Assembly: GCA_025024175.1 (NCBI GenBank)
Contig: QCXZ01000138.1
Location: 2,666,002 to 2,730,001, forward strand
Reading direction: 5' to 3'
DNA length: 64,000 nt
DNA from: Rhyzopertha dominica
Lineage: Eukaryota; Arthropoda; Insecta; Coleoptera; Bostrichidae
The number at the start of each line of letters is the position of its first letter. Positions within the stretch are counted from its first letter, which is position 1. Shown in pieces: positions 23,641-35,651 of this stretch. The notes under the pieces are model-generated. The model ran no database searches, had not been told where the DNA came from, and worked only from the letters and a program-made list of their open reading frames with translations. Both the position numbers and the translations under genes were made by a program.

Positions 23641-24264
23641 CTTCGACTTGTAGTAGGTAACTGCCGGATTTGAAATCACAAAACATCTTGGAGTATGAGT
23701 TTTGGAATCAGGAATTCTTATAATAATAATTGAATTATTGTCTTCTACATCATCTGTCGTTATTTCAGTTATTTTCAGTAGCTTATCTCTTTTCAAAGCT
23801 CCACAAACCCCAATAATTAAAATGACCTGAAAAATTGCTCAATTAGATGTCAATAATTTTTTTTAGAAATCTTCTGTCAGATGCCTCTTGTAAAAATCAA
23901 ATTCCTTTTTGGTTAGAATTCTGGACTTTCTTGGACGATACCCGACTGATTTGCTTTTTAAATATGGTATTAGTTTCGAAAATTTCCTGATATTTAAATT
24001 TTGTTTAGCATTCAGTGTACATTTTAGCATTGAATATACTGACCATAAAGTCGTAGGCGTAACTTAATTAATTCTATGTTCGAAATATGCCAGTAATACC
24101 GCTTAGGATACTTTTTAAATTGTCTTTGAACCGCACCACGCTTTAAATTCGTTGTAGGCGATCTCGTACTGTCTTGACGATTTTTTGGGGATTAATTGTG
24201 AAACAGCACTTTGCCCTTCCAATATTTCTCCTGGTAAATGCTCCTCTTCACTTTCTGAGCTCAT
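23641..24264 (-). pseudogene. Crypton-type tyrosine recombinase remnant
   Basis: On the minus strand a reading frame starts at ATG 24264-24262 with an acidic leader (MSSESEEEHLPGE). It continues with SSRQYEIAYNEFKAWCGSK, AVLLAYFEHRIN, TPTTLWSVYSMLKCTLNA, KSKSVGYRPRKSRILTKKEF and VILIIGVCGALKRDKLLKIT, then TTDDVEDN, IIIIRIPDSKTHTPRCFVI. This matches the SAM-like core-binding half and the first part of the catalytic half of eukaryotic Crypton tyrosine recombinases, where G-x-CR-xEL carries the first catalytic Arg; here the Arg is in ALKRDKL. Several stops interrupt it (for example after CGSKTI). A splice-acceptor-like TTTTTCAG just before VILIIG may mark a former intron. The C-terminal His-Arg-Tyr part is missing at the junction with the Penelope-like fragment. 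Confidence 0.72.
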
Positions 24265-24533
24265 TTTCAATTAAACACTCATTCACACCTTTTAGAATAT
24301 GAGTAATTACAATATATTATAATAGGGATGTTGACTATTTTGGGAAAGTGTTCTAAATTGTGCATAAGTACCCTACATAGCCCCGAATATTAATTATTAT
24401 TTTTTAAACCGTTTAAAAGCTTTAAAAATCATGTCTTTAAATTCAGTTTCAAATTTTGCTTCAAAACCCGCATACCTTGTCATCGTGACAGCTGTGACGT
24501 CACCTGTTCTCAAACACTGTTAAACTGATAAGG

Positions 24534-24969
24534 CGATTTAAAGTTTTTTTCGCATTTATTGCTATATAATATGAATTCTAAGTTTTATAAGTGTTGTGCG
24601 GTGCCACAGTGTGCATCTACCACAATCAGAACACCTAAGAAGCTATTTCTTCATGTTCCACGTTCGGCAAATGGCAGAAAAATGTGACTTTAGCTTGCGC
24701 GCTGGGATCCGGCGCTTGTAGCGACGCAATCAATAATGTATTATTACTCTAATTTATAATTTAGGTACAGAACTAACAAATATTGGTATATTACTTACAT
24801 GGAGGTCTTCGCATTTCTGAATTTAGCAGAACAGAAGTTACTATTTGTTGCGAAGAAGGTGGCCACTGTAAAACAGTCAATTTTCGGTAAATTTACACTG
24901 TTTGCCTTAATAAATCCATTTTTCATGATTAAAGAGCGAATCTCGAAGAAATTATTGCTTATTACAAAA
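24534..24969 (+). pseudogene. THAP-type zinc-finger pseudogene, copy 1
   Basis: ATG at 24571 opens a frame reading MNSKFYKCCAVPQCASTT, IRTPKKLFLHVPRSANGRKM, then stop (TGA 24685-24687, usually the invariant Trp), Leu, stop (TAG 24691-24693) and LARWDPALVATQ. This is the start of a THAP DNA-binding domain: C-x4-C-type zinc ligands, TP-K-LF-VP, then W and an R-D pair. The second ligand pair (C-x2-H) is lost because the text runs on as YYYSNL. THAP proteins bind DNA as transcription factors or P-type transposases. Whether this came from a host gene or a transposon cannot be decided. The rest to 24969 (MEVFAFLNLAEQKL at 24799) is unassigned. A partial copy lies at 27640-28059. Confidence 0.7.
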
Positions 24970-25010
24970 TTATTTTATTTAAACAATGAAGCCTATTGAC
25001 AGCGTAAACG

Positions 25011-25599
25011 ATGTATAGTAGAGATGTTCCAGTCCGTTCGGACTCGTTCCACGGATCCGAATCCGCAAGTGGAGCCGTTAGTTCCCCATCCACCGGATCC
25101 AAATGGAGACATATATTTAGCTTGCTGGTCTTTGTCAACGGTGGAGCCTAGCCATCGGTCCGTGTCCGCGATGTGAACCTACCTACATACCTACATATTA
25201 AAAAATCGGATCCACAATTTACAATGCACTGAACTGATATGACATTTTCAAAACATTTGGCATTTCATTTCAACTTATATTCATCTAAACTGGGATCTTT
25301 TTATAGTTGTGTGCAATATGATTAAAGTAAGTAAAGCAATGTGAACAAATGAAATTCCAGTAGGATGCAGTCATAAAGTATTGAATGCTTAATACTAAAG
25401 CCAACCAAGTCTCCGCCTTTCGGATCCACTGCACTGGTTCGACTGAAGAATCGGCGCCGAACATGTAATTTGTTACACATTGTTTTTCACTGTGTCGGAC
25501 CCACTGGAACGGGTCCGACGGATCGGGTCTGCAAGTTGCTTGGATCTGGTGGAACCGGGTCCATCTGCGGATCCCGGACTACCCAACTCTAATGGATAG
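25011..25599. mobile_element. Non-autonomous hAT element (MITE) with 8-bp target duplication
   Basis: Flanks ATGTATAG (25011-25018) and ATGGATAG (25592-25599) match at 7 of 8 bases, as expected of hAT insertion. The element (25019-25591, 573 bp) begins TAGAGATGTTCCAGTCCG and ends as the reverse complement of TAGAGTTGGGTAGTCCG. Both subterminal regions are dense in CGGATCC, GGGTCCG and GGATCTGG-like words in opposite orientations (about 25040-25110 and 25420-25575); repeated subterminal motifs are the binding sites of hAT transposases. The interior is AT-rich with no coding sequence. Confidence 0.82.
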
Positions 25600-27315
25600 G
25601 AACGAGTATGTCATTAACTCTTATTGGTGTTCGTTGTCACGTATCTTGAGAGTGATTTAATTACATTTTATTTGTAAAATATTAATAAAATTACAGAAAA
25701 ATATTGTGATTTTCAGTATTTACATCATAGAAACTATCACTTTACATTCAAATTATGTTTTTATTTGAATACAGTCAACATCCCTATTCTCAAATTACTT
25801 TTTCTGACTAACAATGTTTATTGTTTATTAGGTTGCTATTGTTATGACAGGCAATGTCACCTCACCTAAAATGTCTTGATTCAAACAGCAGTTTAAAGGA
25901 TTTCATTAAATACCTATAAATTAAATTGTTATACATACAATTACCTCATTTTATTGCAGTTTTCGAAAAAAAAATATTGTTTGTATCTCGAAGGCAAAAT
26001 ACTTTTGCGTTCTCGAATGGATATTTAACTCCCATTCTGGAACGTAAAAGTATAATTTTGCGTTCTAGATACAAAAAAAATCGAAATAGTAAGATTTCCG
26101 TTGGTTTTAATTTAAAAGCTATTAAGAAGATAATAACAAAAACAGAAGGGTGTCCTGCCTTAAATAACAAAGTTTCTGTAGTAACCAAGTACATTAAAGC
26201 AAGTAGCTCTCCATATAAAGGAGAGGCACTTGCTTTTACTTAGTTACAATCCGTCCGACTTGAGAACTTTTATGAATCTGACGGCCGTCGATGAGGCAGC
26301 GTGTCAGTGACATTAAAGCGTTCATAAATCCTGTTAAATGAAGCAAAATTCTATGTAAGCGAACACGCAGTAAAACTTAAGTTTGCAGTTCCAGCATTAT
26401 CTTTCCAGACAATGTGTGCAACATATAATTTAAATTGCTTTATGCGCCCGTGGCCCGGCGACTGCATAATGACTCAAAATAATGTCTCATCTGTGGCAAT
26501 ATTTCAGGACGGCGCGGCGCGGGGCACGATCCCTCACCGTTTCATTAAGACGCCGATCCTGAACGGGGAAAAGTGGCAATTCGAAAACAAACTAGGCTAA
26601 CGCCGTCGCCCGGAACACTGTAAATCAATTCGAGAGCTAAGATTCAAGGATCCTAGGCACTTCTTCGCAGTCGGAAAGAATTACAATGAATGTAAGTTGG
26701 CTCTAATTCATGCAATTAGTAGAGCTTAACTCGGAACAAATTCTAGAACTTTTAATGCATGTTATTAGAGTAAATTTACGTGCACCAGTGATAAAGTTCC
26801 AGAAATATAAATCATGAGTATTTTTGCCGGACTTTGAAAACTAGAAACTATTTAAGTACACTTTCGAGTAAGTTCTTTGGACGAACTTTGTTAGGGCTAT
26901 TTATTCCCCGGCCGTGCCCAATTTACTTTGCATACACAGCGGAACAGACACTATCAAGCCGGAGATTTATGGCCGGGAAGTTACCTGCAAGGTGAAAAAC
27001 GGAAGGTTTGACATGTACAAACAGCTTTAATCCAACGCAATCTTTGTTTGCCGATTTCAATCGTGTCCGGTCGATATAGCTTCGCTTTCTTCTGTAGCAT
27101 GTTGCGTTCAAAAATTTTATCTGCCCGGCGCAACAAAATATGCGACGGAAGAGTGGATTTGAGCCTTTTTCTTAAATCTCGAACTTTTATTTATGTAACG
27201 CCGTTTTACTCTTACTTAGTGGAAGAAAAAGTAATGTTTCACAAAAATAAACTGTCCTGTTAAATACGGAATATAAATAATGTTTTAAAAGAATATTTGA
27301 ATTAAAATTAATGGC
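25600..27315. other. Unassigned intergenic DNA with a GC-rich patch
   Basis: No gene recognised. 26440-26610 is clearly GC-richer than its surroundings (GGCCCGGCGACTGC, GACGGCGCGGCGCGGGGC) without a convincing exon; it may be regulatory DNA. At 25960-26190 a long AT-rich open frame exists on both strands without known motifs. Confidence 0.4.
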
Positions 27316-27644
27316 CAAATCTGTGGGTATATTTTAGATACTTGAATGTTTCTCTGTTTGTACATTTACAGATAGTAACACAAATTACATAAAGAATATC
27401 CCGTATTTGAAATACCCTTTAAATTAAACAATTATCCATTTAATTCGCAACTTTTTAGGGTTTGTTGAATTTTTCCGATTGTTATATTTTTTATTGCTTA
27501 CATATTTCTAGTACCGAAATACATAATTTAAGTGAATGTTGAATTTAAAAGATTGTTTAGTTTCAGGCATACTATGCTTGGAAATAAACTCGTTACTTTA
27601 TTTAAATGTCGTAGAATTTTTCAGATCGTTGAACTAAAACGATT
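27316..27644. repeat. Tandem duplication unit A, copy 1
   Basis: 329 bp, starting CAAATCTGTGGGTATATTTT and ending GAACTAAAACGATT. A nearly identical copy (only a few mismatches) is at 28056-28385. Between them sits the copied THAP segment. The unit has no coding content that I recognise. Confidence 0.88.
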
Positions 27645-28059
27645 TAAAGTTTTTTTTCGCGTTTACTGCTATATAATATGAATTCTAAGTTTTATAAGAG
27701 TGTTGTCGGTGCCACAGTGTGCATCTACCACAATCAGAACACCTAAGAAGCTATTTCTTCATGTTCCACGTTCGGCAAATAGCAGAAAAATGTGACTTTA
27801 GCTTGCGCGCCGGGATCCGGCGCTTGTAGCGACGCAATCAATAATGTATTATTACTCTAATTTATAATTTAGGTACAGAACTAACAAATATGGTATATTA
27901 CTTACATGGAGGTCTTCACATTTCTGAATTTAGCAGAACAGAAGTTACTATTTGTTGCGAAGAAGGTGGCCACTGTAAAACAGTCAATTTTCGGTAAATT
28001 TAAACTATTTGCCTTAATAAATCCATTTTTCATGATTAAAAATGATTGATTATTACAAA
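27640..28059 (+). pseudogene. THAP-type pseudogene, partial copy 2
   Basis: Collinear with 24534-24969 at about 95% by eye, including both premature stop sites. It differs by an indel cluster near 27698 (AAGAGTGTTGTCGG against AAGTGTTGTGCGG) that breaks the zinc-ligand frame, and by a deletion near 28040. Both ends coincide with short identities to unit A: CGATT at the left junction and CAAA at the right. It therefore looks like a secondary copy of the 24.5-kb segment pasted between two copies of unit A. Confidence 0.8.
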
Positions 28060-28385
28060 TCTGTGGGTATATTTTAGATACTTGAATGTTTCTCTGTTTG
28101 TACATTTACAGATAGTAACACAAATTACATAAAGAATATCCTGTATTTGAAATACCCTTTAAATTAAACAATTATCCATTTAATTCGCAACTTTTTAGGG
28201 TTTGTTAAATTTTTCCGATTGTTACATTTTTTTATTGCTTACATATTTCTAGTACCGAAATACATAATTTAAGTGAATGTTGAATTTAAAAGATTGTTTA
28301 GTTTCAGGCATACTATGCTTGGAAATAAACTCGTTACTTTATTTAAATGTCGTAGAATTTTTCAGATCGTTGAACTAAAACGATT
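28056..28385. repeat. Tandem duplication unit A, copy 2
   Basis: 330 bp, nearly identical to 27316-27644. After its last CGATT the sequence continues as GTATGATG, whereas copy 1 runs into the THAP segment. This identifies copy 2 as the one joined to the original downstream flank. Confidence 0.88.
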
Positions 28386-28457
28386 GTATGATGTATGAGA
28401 ATCTTGCTACAAAATGTATATTTTAAGCAGTTTCAAATTTTTACGATTGTTTCACTT

Positions 28458-29810
28458 TAATAATAATAATAATACGATTTTATTGACTCAGTGTATGATG
28501 CAGTACAATAGTAGTATAAAACATGATATATAAGCGTATAAGTTAACAAAAAATATACAGCACTGACTACTGGGTGTACTGCAGTGACGGTCAAACGGCG
28601 AAGTTCAGAATCCACCAGGACGCTCCGATGGGTTGTTGTTCCTCCACTTAGCCACAGCATAAAGGTAATTAATAAATCAAAGTGCAAGATCTAACGAGCT
28701 AAATACGAAATGCATTAGCATCTATGGTATGTCGAAGTAGCGATTTACGGATAGTAAACTTGAAGCTAGAGTAAGGCAATTTTTTATGTAGTAAGTTACA
28801 GAATTATATACGTTGCTAATGTTGTACTAGTATTCTCAGAATTAAGACGAGGTATTGTTAATTCATCTTTTTTCCGTACATTAATATTATGAACGTCTGC
28901 TCTATACCTTATTTTGTAATAAAGATATGGAGGTGAGCAGTTTACTAAAATTTTATGGAACTTCTTCTATTTTTCATACTCAACCAAGAAATAGAATTAC
29001 GATATCGTGTGACATGTGCATTTTTCTTCAGACCAAAAATAAGCCTCAAACAAGAATTTTTAACTACTTTAATTTTATAAGTTCTTTTAAAGTCTAAACA
29101 AGGTCCATATACTATTGCTGAAAAGTTAAAATTTGAGAGAACTAGTGCCTCAGTGAGAATTATTTTAGTTTTTATATTTATAAGTTTTCTGTTACTGAAT
29201 ATTTTCCTGAGATTCATATAGGACATGAGTACATTGATTGCTATTAGTAAAATAGTTCTCAAACAATTTTAACGCATCCCTTCCTATTCCTATTCCTTGC
29301 AATGTGTCAAATGCCTTTGAAAAGTCGAGTAAAACACACACAGCTTACCCTCATCCAAAGCTGATATAATATCATCTACAATGTTCAGAAGAGCCGCCTC
29401 ACAACTGTGTCCTTTGCGGAATCCAGATTGAAGTTCTGTAATTATTTTGAACTTGATCAAATGATTTCTAAGCTGCTCTGCTAAAACCTTTTCGAGTACT
29501 TTCGAAAGAACTGGCAAAATACTAATGGGCCTGACATCTTTCATCTCTTTTGGAGTGGGATCTTTAGGTAATCGTCTGACCTTAGATTGATTTCAGGCAT
29601 CCGGAAAGGTGCAACTACCTATACTGGTATTAATTACGAGAGTAATTATTGAAAGTATAACTGGAAGCGTAGTTTTTAATATATTTAGCGATATTACATC
29701 AATTCCAGCAGCGTTATTTTTAAGACTGTTAATGTTGGTGAACACTCAATCCTCTGTAACAAACTGAAAATCAAAGATCTCATTGACTGTATCCAGCCGT
29801 TTCCTACGCG
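28458..29810 (-). mobile_element. Decayed jockey-like non-LTR retrotransposon (LINE 3), internally deleted
   Basis: On the minus strand: AAGIDVISLNILKTTLP (about 29740), then RRLPKDPTPKEMKDVRPISI, SKVLEKVLAEQL, LQSGFRKGHSCEAALLNIVD and, after a one-base frameshift near 29325, VLLDFSKAFDTLQG. The YADD-containing palm is absent. The reading resumes at 29262-28945 with thumb sequence: NIKTKIILTEALVLSNFNFS, VYGPCLDFKR and NSCLRLIFGLKKNAHVTRY. The 3' UTR ends in a (TTA)n tail on the minus strand (28458-28475 on the plus as AAT repeats). So the copy is 5'-truncated, deleted in its catalytic core and frameshifted. It belongs to the same broad family as the copies at 12 and 15 kb. Confidence 0.82.
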
Positions 29811-32800
29811 TGTTATTGCGTTCAAGTAGCTATTTGCTTTATTTAATACAAGCTAATTTCTACTACTACTTTATTTATCAGATACGTATACTACAAATGA
29901 AGATCAAGCTTCTGGTGTACTAGTTAACGTTGTGGATGACTCATCTAGGTTAACCATGCAACTTGCTTTGGACAGTAAAACACGATTTTTATAAATGATT
30001 CATGCAACGCAGGCGGCGTTGATTTCTGAAATCTTTGTGCCGCCTTTTTATAACTGCTGCCAAGCTACAGTACGCACGGCGATTGTATTGAAGGTTGCAA
30101 ATCAATTTACAGTCACCAAATTAATGGCTTTATAGAGATTTTCTAACAATTTACCGTTCTATTTTTCTGTCAAAGGTAAGAAATTATAGTAATTATTGGT
30201 ATAGTAAGCTTGTGGTAACCTCTACAGTCTACACCTTTGCACTGTGGCATTTTTTCAATAGCTATCATATGCAAGGCATTTCGATTTTATTTGGTTCAGT
30301 ATGATTTTGCTGTACCTATTGATAAAATAGTACTTTTTTTAATTCATAATTTTGTCTTTGTTTCTATCCTTGAATATAACTTGTTTGAGGTTTCCTTTCC
30401 CTTTAATGAGCTTGTTTGAAGTGATACCTCTATTTCTACGATGCCCTAGTTTTGTTGCTACCTTTAGCAGTATATTAAAATTCCTTTTATCTCTCTTTAG
30501 CTCTAATTAAGCTATTTACTCACACTTATTCCGCATTTGCTCCCATAGTCATTTTCTCTTCATAGACTGCTTTGTAAAGGTTCAATATGTACTGACTTCG
30601 TCTATGATGTCGTGTAGTTGCTTCTGTCTCGATCGGTTCGTCTTTTTTTAGATTTCTTCTACGCAACTTCTCCTGCCTTTTAGAGGTTTACCGACTATAT
30701 TTTTTTTTGTGCAAAGTGATCTGTGTTGCTTTAACCGCTGAGATTAACAAAAATATTGTGGAGCTGGCTCTGGGATCGTTGTGTTATTGTTGTTGCCGTT
30801 ATCATTGCCTGTTTTAGGTTATTTTGAACTAGAAAATTGAATATTTAGGTCAATTTCTAATGATACATAATTTCTGCATATGCACTTAAGGAGATACATA
30901 CATCCTTGCTGTATTTTACCATCACTTGAATGATAATCTCCGCACGATAAATCGGTCAAAGTCGATGGCGCGGTCGGAGGCTCAACATCGGTATCAGTGC
31001 AGAGCGTGGTGCGAAGGCAGCCACCATGTCTGATAAATATACCCAGCCGGAGCAATTTATTCCTGTTAGTGTGGTAATCTGCACTTCCGCTTGACTTCAC
31101 CACCCCCTTCGCAATTGTAGAACCGGACCTGCCCTAGAAACAACCGGATTCAGGCCGCGAATATCGTTCTTTTCTACGGGATCTGCATGATAAAAAATAA
31201 TCGCTGTCGCTTATGACCGCCCAGGCAATTTTCCCCTTTCAGGGGCTAAATAGTGCGAACGATGGGAGTGATAGCACATTTAGTAGCAGTTTAGTGGTGT
31301 GTGGCTTTTTAAGTGGCAGTTAAAAATGCGACCACATACTCATTGACTTTGTGCTATTCCCCAGTGGGTCTTGGTAGTGACTATGTTTTGAATCCAGGGT
31401 TAAGCGATTATATAAAATGTACGACAAAGGTATGACGACAAATTTTAATTTCTAAACTATCATTGATGCTGCACATAAATATGAAAACGTTAGATTTCTT
31501 TTTCTTGTTACATCAACACCACTGTTGTTGATTTTAATTTTTGCAGGTTTATCTAGTATCACAACAGTTTCTATTACATCTTCAATGGTATTTCTAACTT
31601 TTCAATATCATCAATTCAGTGAGCTTTTAGACTACCAGAAGTCTGTACACGTAACGCGTTCGATAGCTTTTTTATTTTCTTCTGCTTACAATTCATTGGC
31701 GTACTGATTTAGGTTGTGGAACTACAGGTTGTAACGGTCATTTAATTTCGTAGTGTTATTTTTTAAGCTCTTCTGTTAACAGTCTTTTAGGTGATTAAGT
31801 TTCACTAACGATGAATTTTTCCAAATATATTTTGTCATTTTGCTTACATTGGTATCTATTGCTAAAACGATAATTCGGAGGTTTAATTCAAAATAAGTTT
31901 ATCCGATTGCTGCATCCGGTTCTGCATCGAAAATATCTTTACCTTCTTCTTTTACCTGCCAGGTGTCAGTACACTAGTTGAACTAAGGGCCTGAGTGAAC
32001 GCTGAAAAGCGGGCACGTAGTAAAATAAATTTCGGTAAAATTCCAACTGCATGAAGCAGGATTTAATATTTTACTACAAATTGTTGTCGTCGACATTTTG
32101 GTATTTGATTTCGTGGGTGAGATTTAGTAATATTTCGAGACCCTTGGTCTTCGTCGATAATAACAATCAGCTGACGCAGGATTCGTCCAATTTACTACCT
32201 CAGCCATATTTCCTGACTTAACAATCTTCAGTTTAATAAATCCGTGTCGAACCTAGGAATTTTTTTATATCTAACTATCCGTTCGTTAGACTTTTTTTTC
32301 TACTTACCTGGCAAAGAGAAAACGGAGCGAGGTCAGCTGGACTTACGCAACGCTTTGTGGAAAATTCAGTGTTTTCCGGGATTTGTCTGGTTGAGTATCC
32401 AGTCTGGCTCGGTTTACGTAACCATCCAGTGAAGGAAGGATGTGATATTTGTCTCTTTCTTGGACCTAGGCTGAGTACAAAATTTTCGTTGTATCGTATT
32501 ACATACCTCACATCCTCACATCGTTCACTTGAAGTGTCGCTAAGACTTTTGTGTGTATCGCTATTTTGTATTCACTGCCATAGTGGAGATCACGCCGAAT
32601 CGAGAATTCATTTCGTGTTTTGTAGCATTGCGTACTTACATTTTANGATNATACGTACCTTTTAGTTATCGGTCAAGTTGTTTGTAAAAGAATATCGTTT
32701 GATTCATTACTTACCTGATTATTTTGTATTTTGCTCATGATCCGTTGTAACGTANTTTTATNGTATAGTTTANATTGTATTTGATGTATATTTTTGTGGC

Positions 32801-33700
32801 GTTTGTACTAATTAATAACACTTTAACTTTATTTTGAAGCCTTGTGCTATTGGTTTTCCAACGATTGTAAATATGAATTCGCACTCATATGTTTGGAAAT
32901 TGCAGTAAACACTTGGATTCACTTGATTTAGTACATCCGGCTTTGTATCTAATAAATTTAAATTCTAAAAATTCATTCAAATTTAATTCCAATCAAGATG
33001 TGTCACTAATTTTTACTTCTGTAATAAACGCTTAGTAATAGATTTTTTTTGTATTTCCGCAAACCTACTATCACTGTTATTTTAATAATTTTTTGTCAGT
33101 GATTTATCGGATAACTTTGTTGGGCTTAAAATTATCTGACGCCTTGGCGCTTTTTTAATTTTGAAATTAGCTGTGAAGTTTGAACCCAGCCCACTCCTAC
33201 AGTTAGTCGTAGTATTTGCCCATTGCGTGAGCGGTATACACCTGTATAATTCTTTTGCAGTTCAATAATAATTTTTGTTTCCTTTTCTGTTTTTATAATA
33301 CTTACGTTTTTCTAATACGTGATAAGGTTTTTCGCAAAGGTACTAGTTGGGTACCACTGGTTCCTCCCAATAAACCAATTACAGCAGGGCTTATCACTGA
33401 CGATATTATATTTCTCAAAATCTCCTCTTCCTGATATTTTGTCATTCATTGGTTATAGGTTTGCAATTTAGCCGGCGCTTTATAAAATGTGCAATACTTG
33501 GGCTAAGACAACTGATCAAAGTAATTTCCATTTAGTTGTAAATTGAGTGAAAAAGGCAAGGAATTTATTGTTACGAATAAGTCCGGCTTTCACAAATTTA
33601 TAAACGAGGGACCGTAGAAAGGTGGATGTGTACAAATAAAGAAAACTGTGTGTACGGTATTTATTAAGAAAGAGAGTAAGTTGTACTGAATTTTAGATAA
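29811..33700. other. Unassigned intergenic DNA
   Basis: No gene recognised over about 3.9 kb. A less AT-rich stretch at 30930-31250 and another at 32290-32620 have open frames without known motifs. Ambiguous bases cluster at 32646-32773, suggesting a hard-to-assemble or polymorphic spot. Confidence 0.4.
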
Positions 33701-33734
33701 GTCTATACCGTTTTCTTTCGGGTACTGCTTTGCT

Positions 33735-35020
33735 CGCATTTATACTGATTTCAACAAAGCGTTTGACAAAATTGATCATTTTATAATGCTTAATAAACTG
33801 GAGGACATGGGTCTGTCTGATTCACTTCTTGCATGGTTTGAATCGTAGTTGTTTAAGTTTGTGAAAATTTGTAGGGTTAAGTCTGATCAAGTAGAAATAA
33901 CTTCAGGTGTTCCTCAGCGATCACATCTAGGTTCTTTGTTGTTTAATATCTATTTAAATGACATTTCCAATTATTTTAAATATTCAAATTTTTTAATGTA
34001 TGCTGATGATTTAAAAATCTATCGTTTCTTCTGTAGACAACTACAAGCTTCTCCAGGAGGATATTGACAGGCTACAATCCTACTGCAACAGTAATAGCCC
34101 TTTCTTTAACACTGATAAATGTTGCGCGATATCATTTACCAGGAATAAGAGTTTTATAAAATTTGATTATAGTATAAACAGTAGCTTGTTGAATAGGGTT
34201 AATTCAATTAGAGATTTGGGTGTTGTATTTTATTCAAGGATGCTGTTTAGTGAACATATTTCCTATATTGTGAGGAAGGCAAATAATAGTCTGAGATTTA
34301 TTTTTAGAGTTTGCTCTGAATTTAGGAAATGGAAATCTTTTAATTCTTTGTTCATGGCTTACGACAATAGTATTTTTAACTATGCTTCGGTTATTTGGAA
34401 TCCCAAATATATTGTTTACATTAATAGCCTTAAAAGGATTCAGAACAAATTCCTTAGATATATCGCTTATAAACTTCGTCTGGAACCGCAGCGGACTGAT
34501 CTCATTCGTGAACACTTTCGCATGCGGCTTCAGGAGCAGCGACGAGGTTTGCAGATCTTCGTTATCTGCTCAACATTTATAATGTTGCAGTGGACTCGAC
34601 AGTTGTTTTGAGTATGCTGAATATTTCGGTGCCTTCTGTGTATAACACTAGGTCTCATATTTTGTTTTATGTACCTGTACATTTCACTAATGCGCATGCA
34701 AACTCCGCACTTCTTAGAAATATTAAGTCCTATAATTCATTAACTGATCTGAATCTGTATGCCCATTCCGGAGAAAAATTTTTAAAGTGCTTCTTCGATA
34801 AATTCTTTCTTTTTCCTTTCGTATCTTGATAGTTTACTTCCTACATAATGTTATAATCATAAATTAGGTGTTAATGTGGAATAAGACATGGGTATTGATT
34901 TACATTTTAATAGCTTCTGTTTTGTGGTGTAGTTCTATACTATGTTAATCTCATTATTGAATAAGCTGTAAGCACTGTTTTAGGTTCGTCTGTTTATGCT
35001 TCTGTATATAAATAAAAAAA
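33735..35020 (+). mobile_element. Decayed CR1/jockey-superfamily non-LTR retrotransposon (LINE 4)
   Basis: Plus-strand RT in one frame from 33741: YTDFNKAFDKIDHFIMLNKL, MGLSDSLLAWFES, then TAG (33846-33848), ITSGVPQRSHLGSLLFNIYL and the catalytic FLMYADDLKIYR. A shift near 34030 leads to the collinear NNYKLLQEDIDRLQSYCNSN, NTDKCCAISFTR, RDLGVVFYSRMLFSEHISYI, NYASVIWNPKYIVYINSLKR and IQNKFLRYIAYKL (to 34611). The YADDLKIYR box and RDLGV-D-L-F-HI pattern differ from the copies at 12, 15 and 29 kb, so this is a separate family. Both catalytic aspartates remain, but a stop, a shift and a missing 5' half make it inactive. It ends in an AATAAAAAAA tail at about 35020, next to the mariner element. 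Confidence 0.85.
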
Positions 35021-35025
35021 TATGC

Positions 35026-35297
35026 AGGGTGATTTTTTGAAAACTTCACACCTTAAATAACTTTAAATAGAGGAAAAATTTAAAATCTTGCAAAAACAGG
35101 TAAACTTTTGTTTGCAGGGGGACAACTTTTGAGATAAGTTTTTAATGGATAGCGCTTACCCTCTTAGCGGGGTATATCCCTTCAAAAATTTTAAATGAAA
35201 CTACCCATTTTACGATACATCATTTAAAAGCTTATTATACAAGGAATCTTGCCATGTAATTAGTTTTACTATTTTTTACCCATTGACGGGGTAGTGG
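35026..35297 (+). repeat. Left terminal inverted repeat of the mariner-like element
   Basis: Pairs with 37046-37319. Shared blocks: GTGATTTTTTGAAAACTTC, TTGTTTGCAGGGGGACAACT, TTTTTAATGGATAGCGCTTA, TGATACATCATTT-like and TTGACGGGGTA. The two repeats have diverged by substitutions and small indels. Confidence 0.85.
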
Positions 35298-35651
35298 GTC
35301 AAAAAGTGCATTGTAACAAGTGGCTTATAAAATGGAATATTTTGGACTTTTTTTTAACAAAATTTATTGTCTTGCAGTTACAATAAAAATTGTCCTTACT
35401 TAAGCCTAAAAAAACTTGTTAAAAAATAATTGTTACACCTAAGCAAAATGCTATAAATACTTAAAATTTGCTTTCGACATCACTTGATATTGCAACTCGA
35501 CAGTTTATACTGAATTGGCTAAATAATTATCTACTTTGTGTTTCCAATTATTTGTTTCAACTTTTTGGCTACTTCTTTGGCTCGACCATCTTTTTGTTCA
35601 CATTCCTTTTTATAAATCGCGTGAAATTTTAAAGTGAGAGTCCAAGTGATA

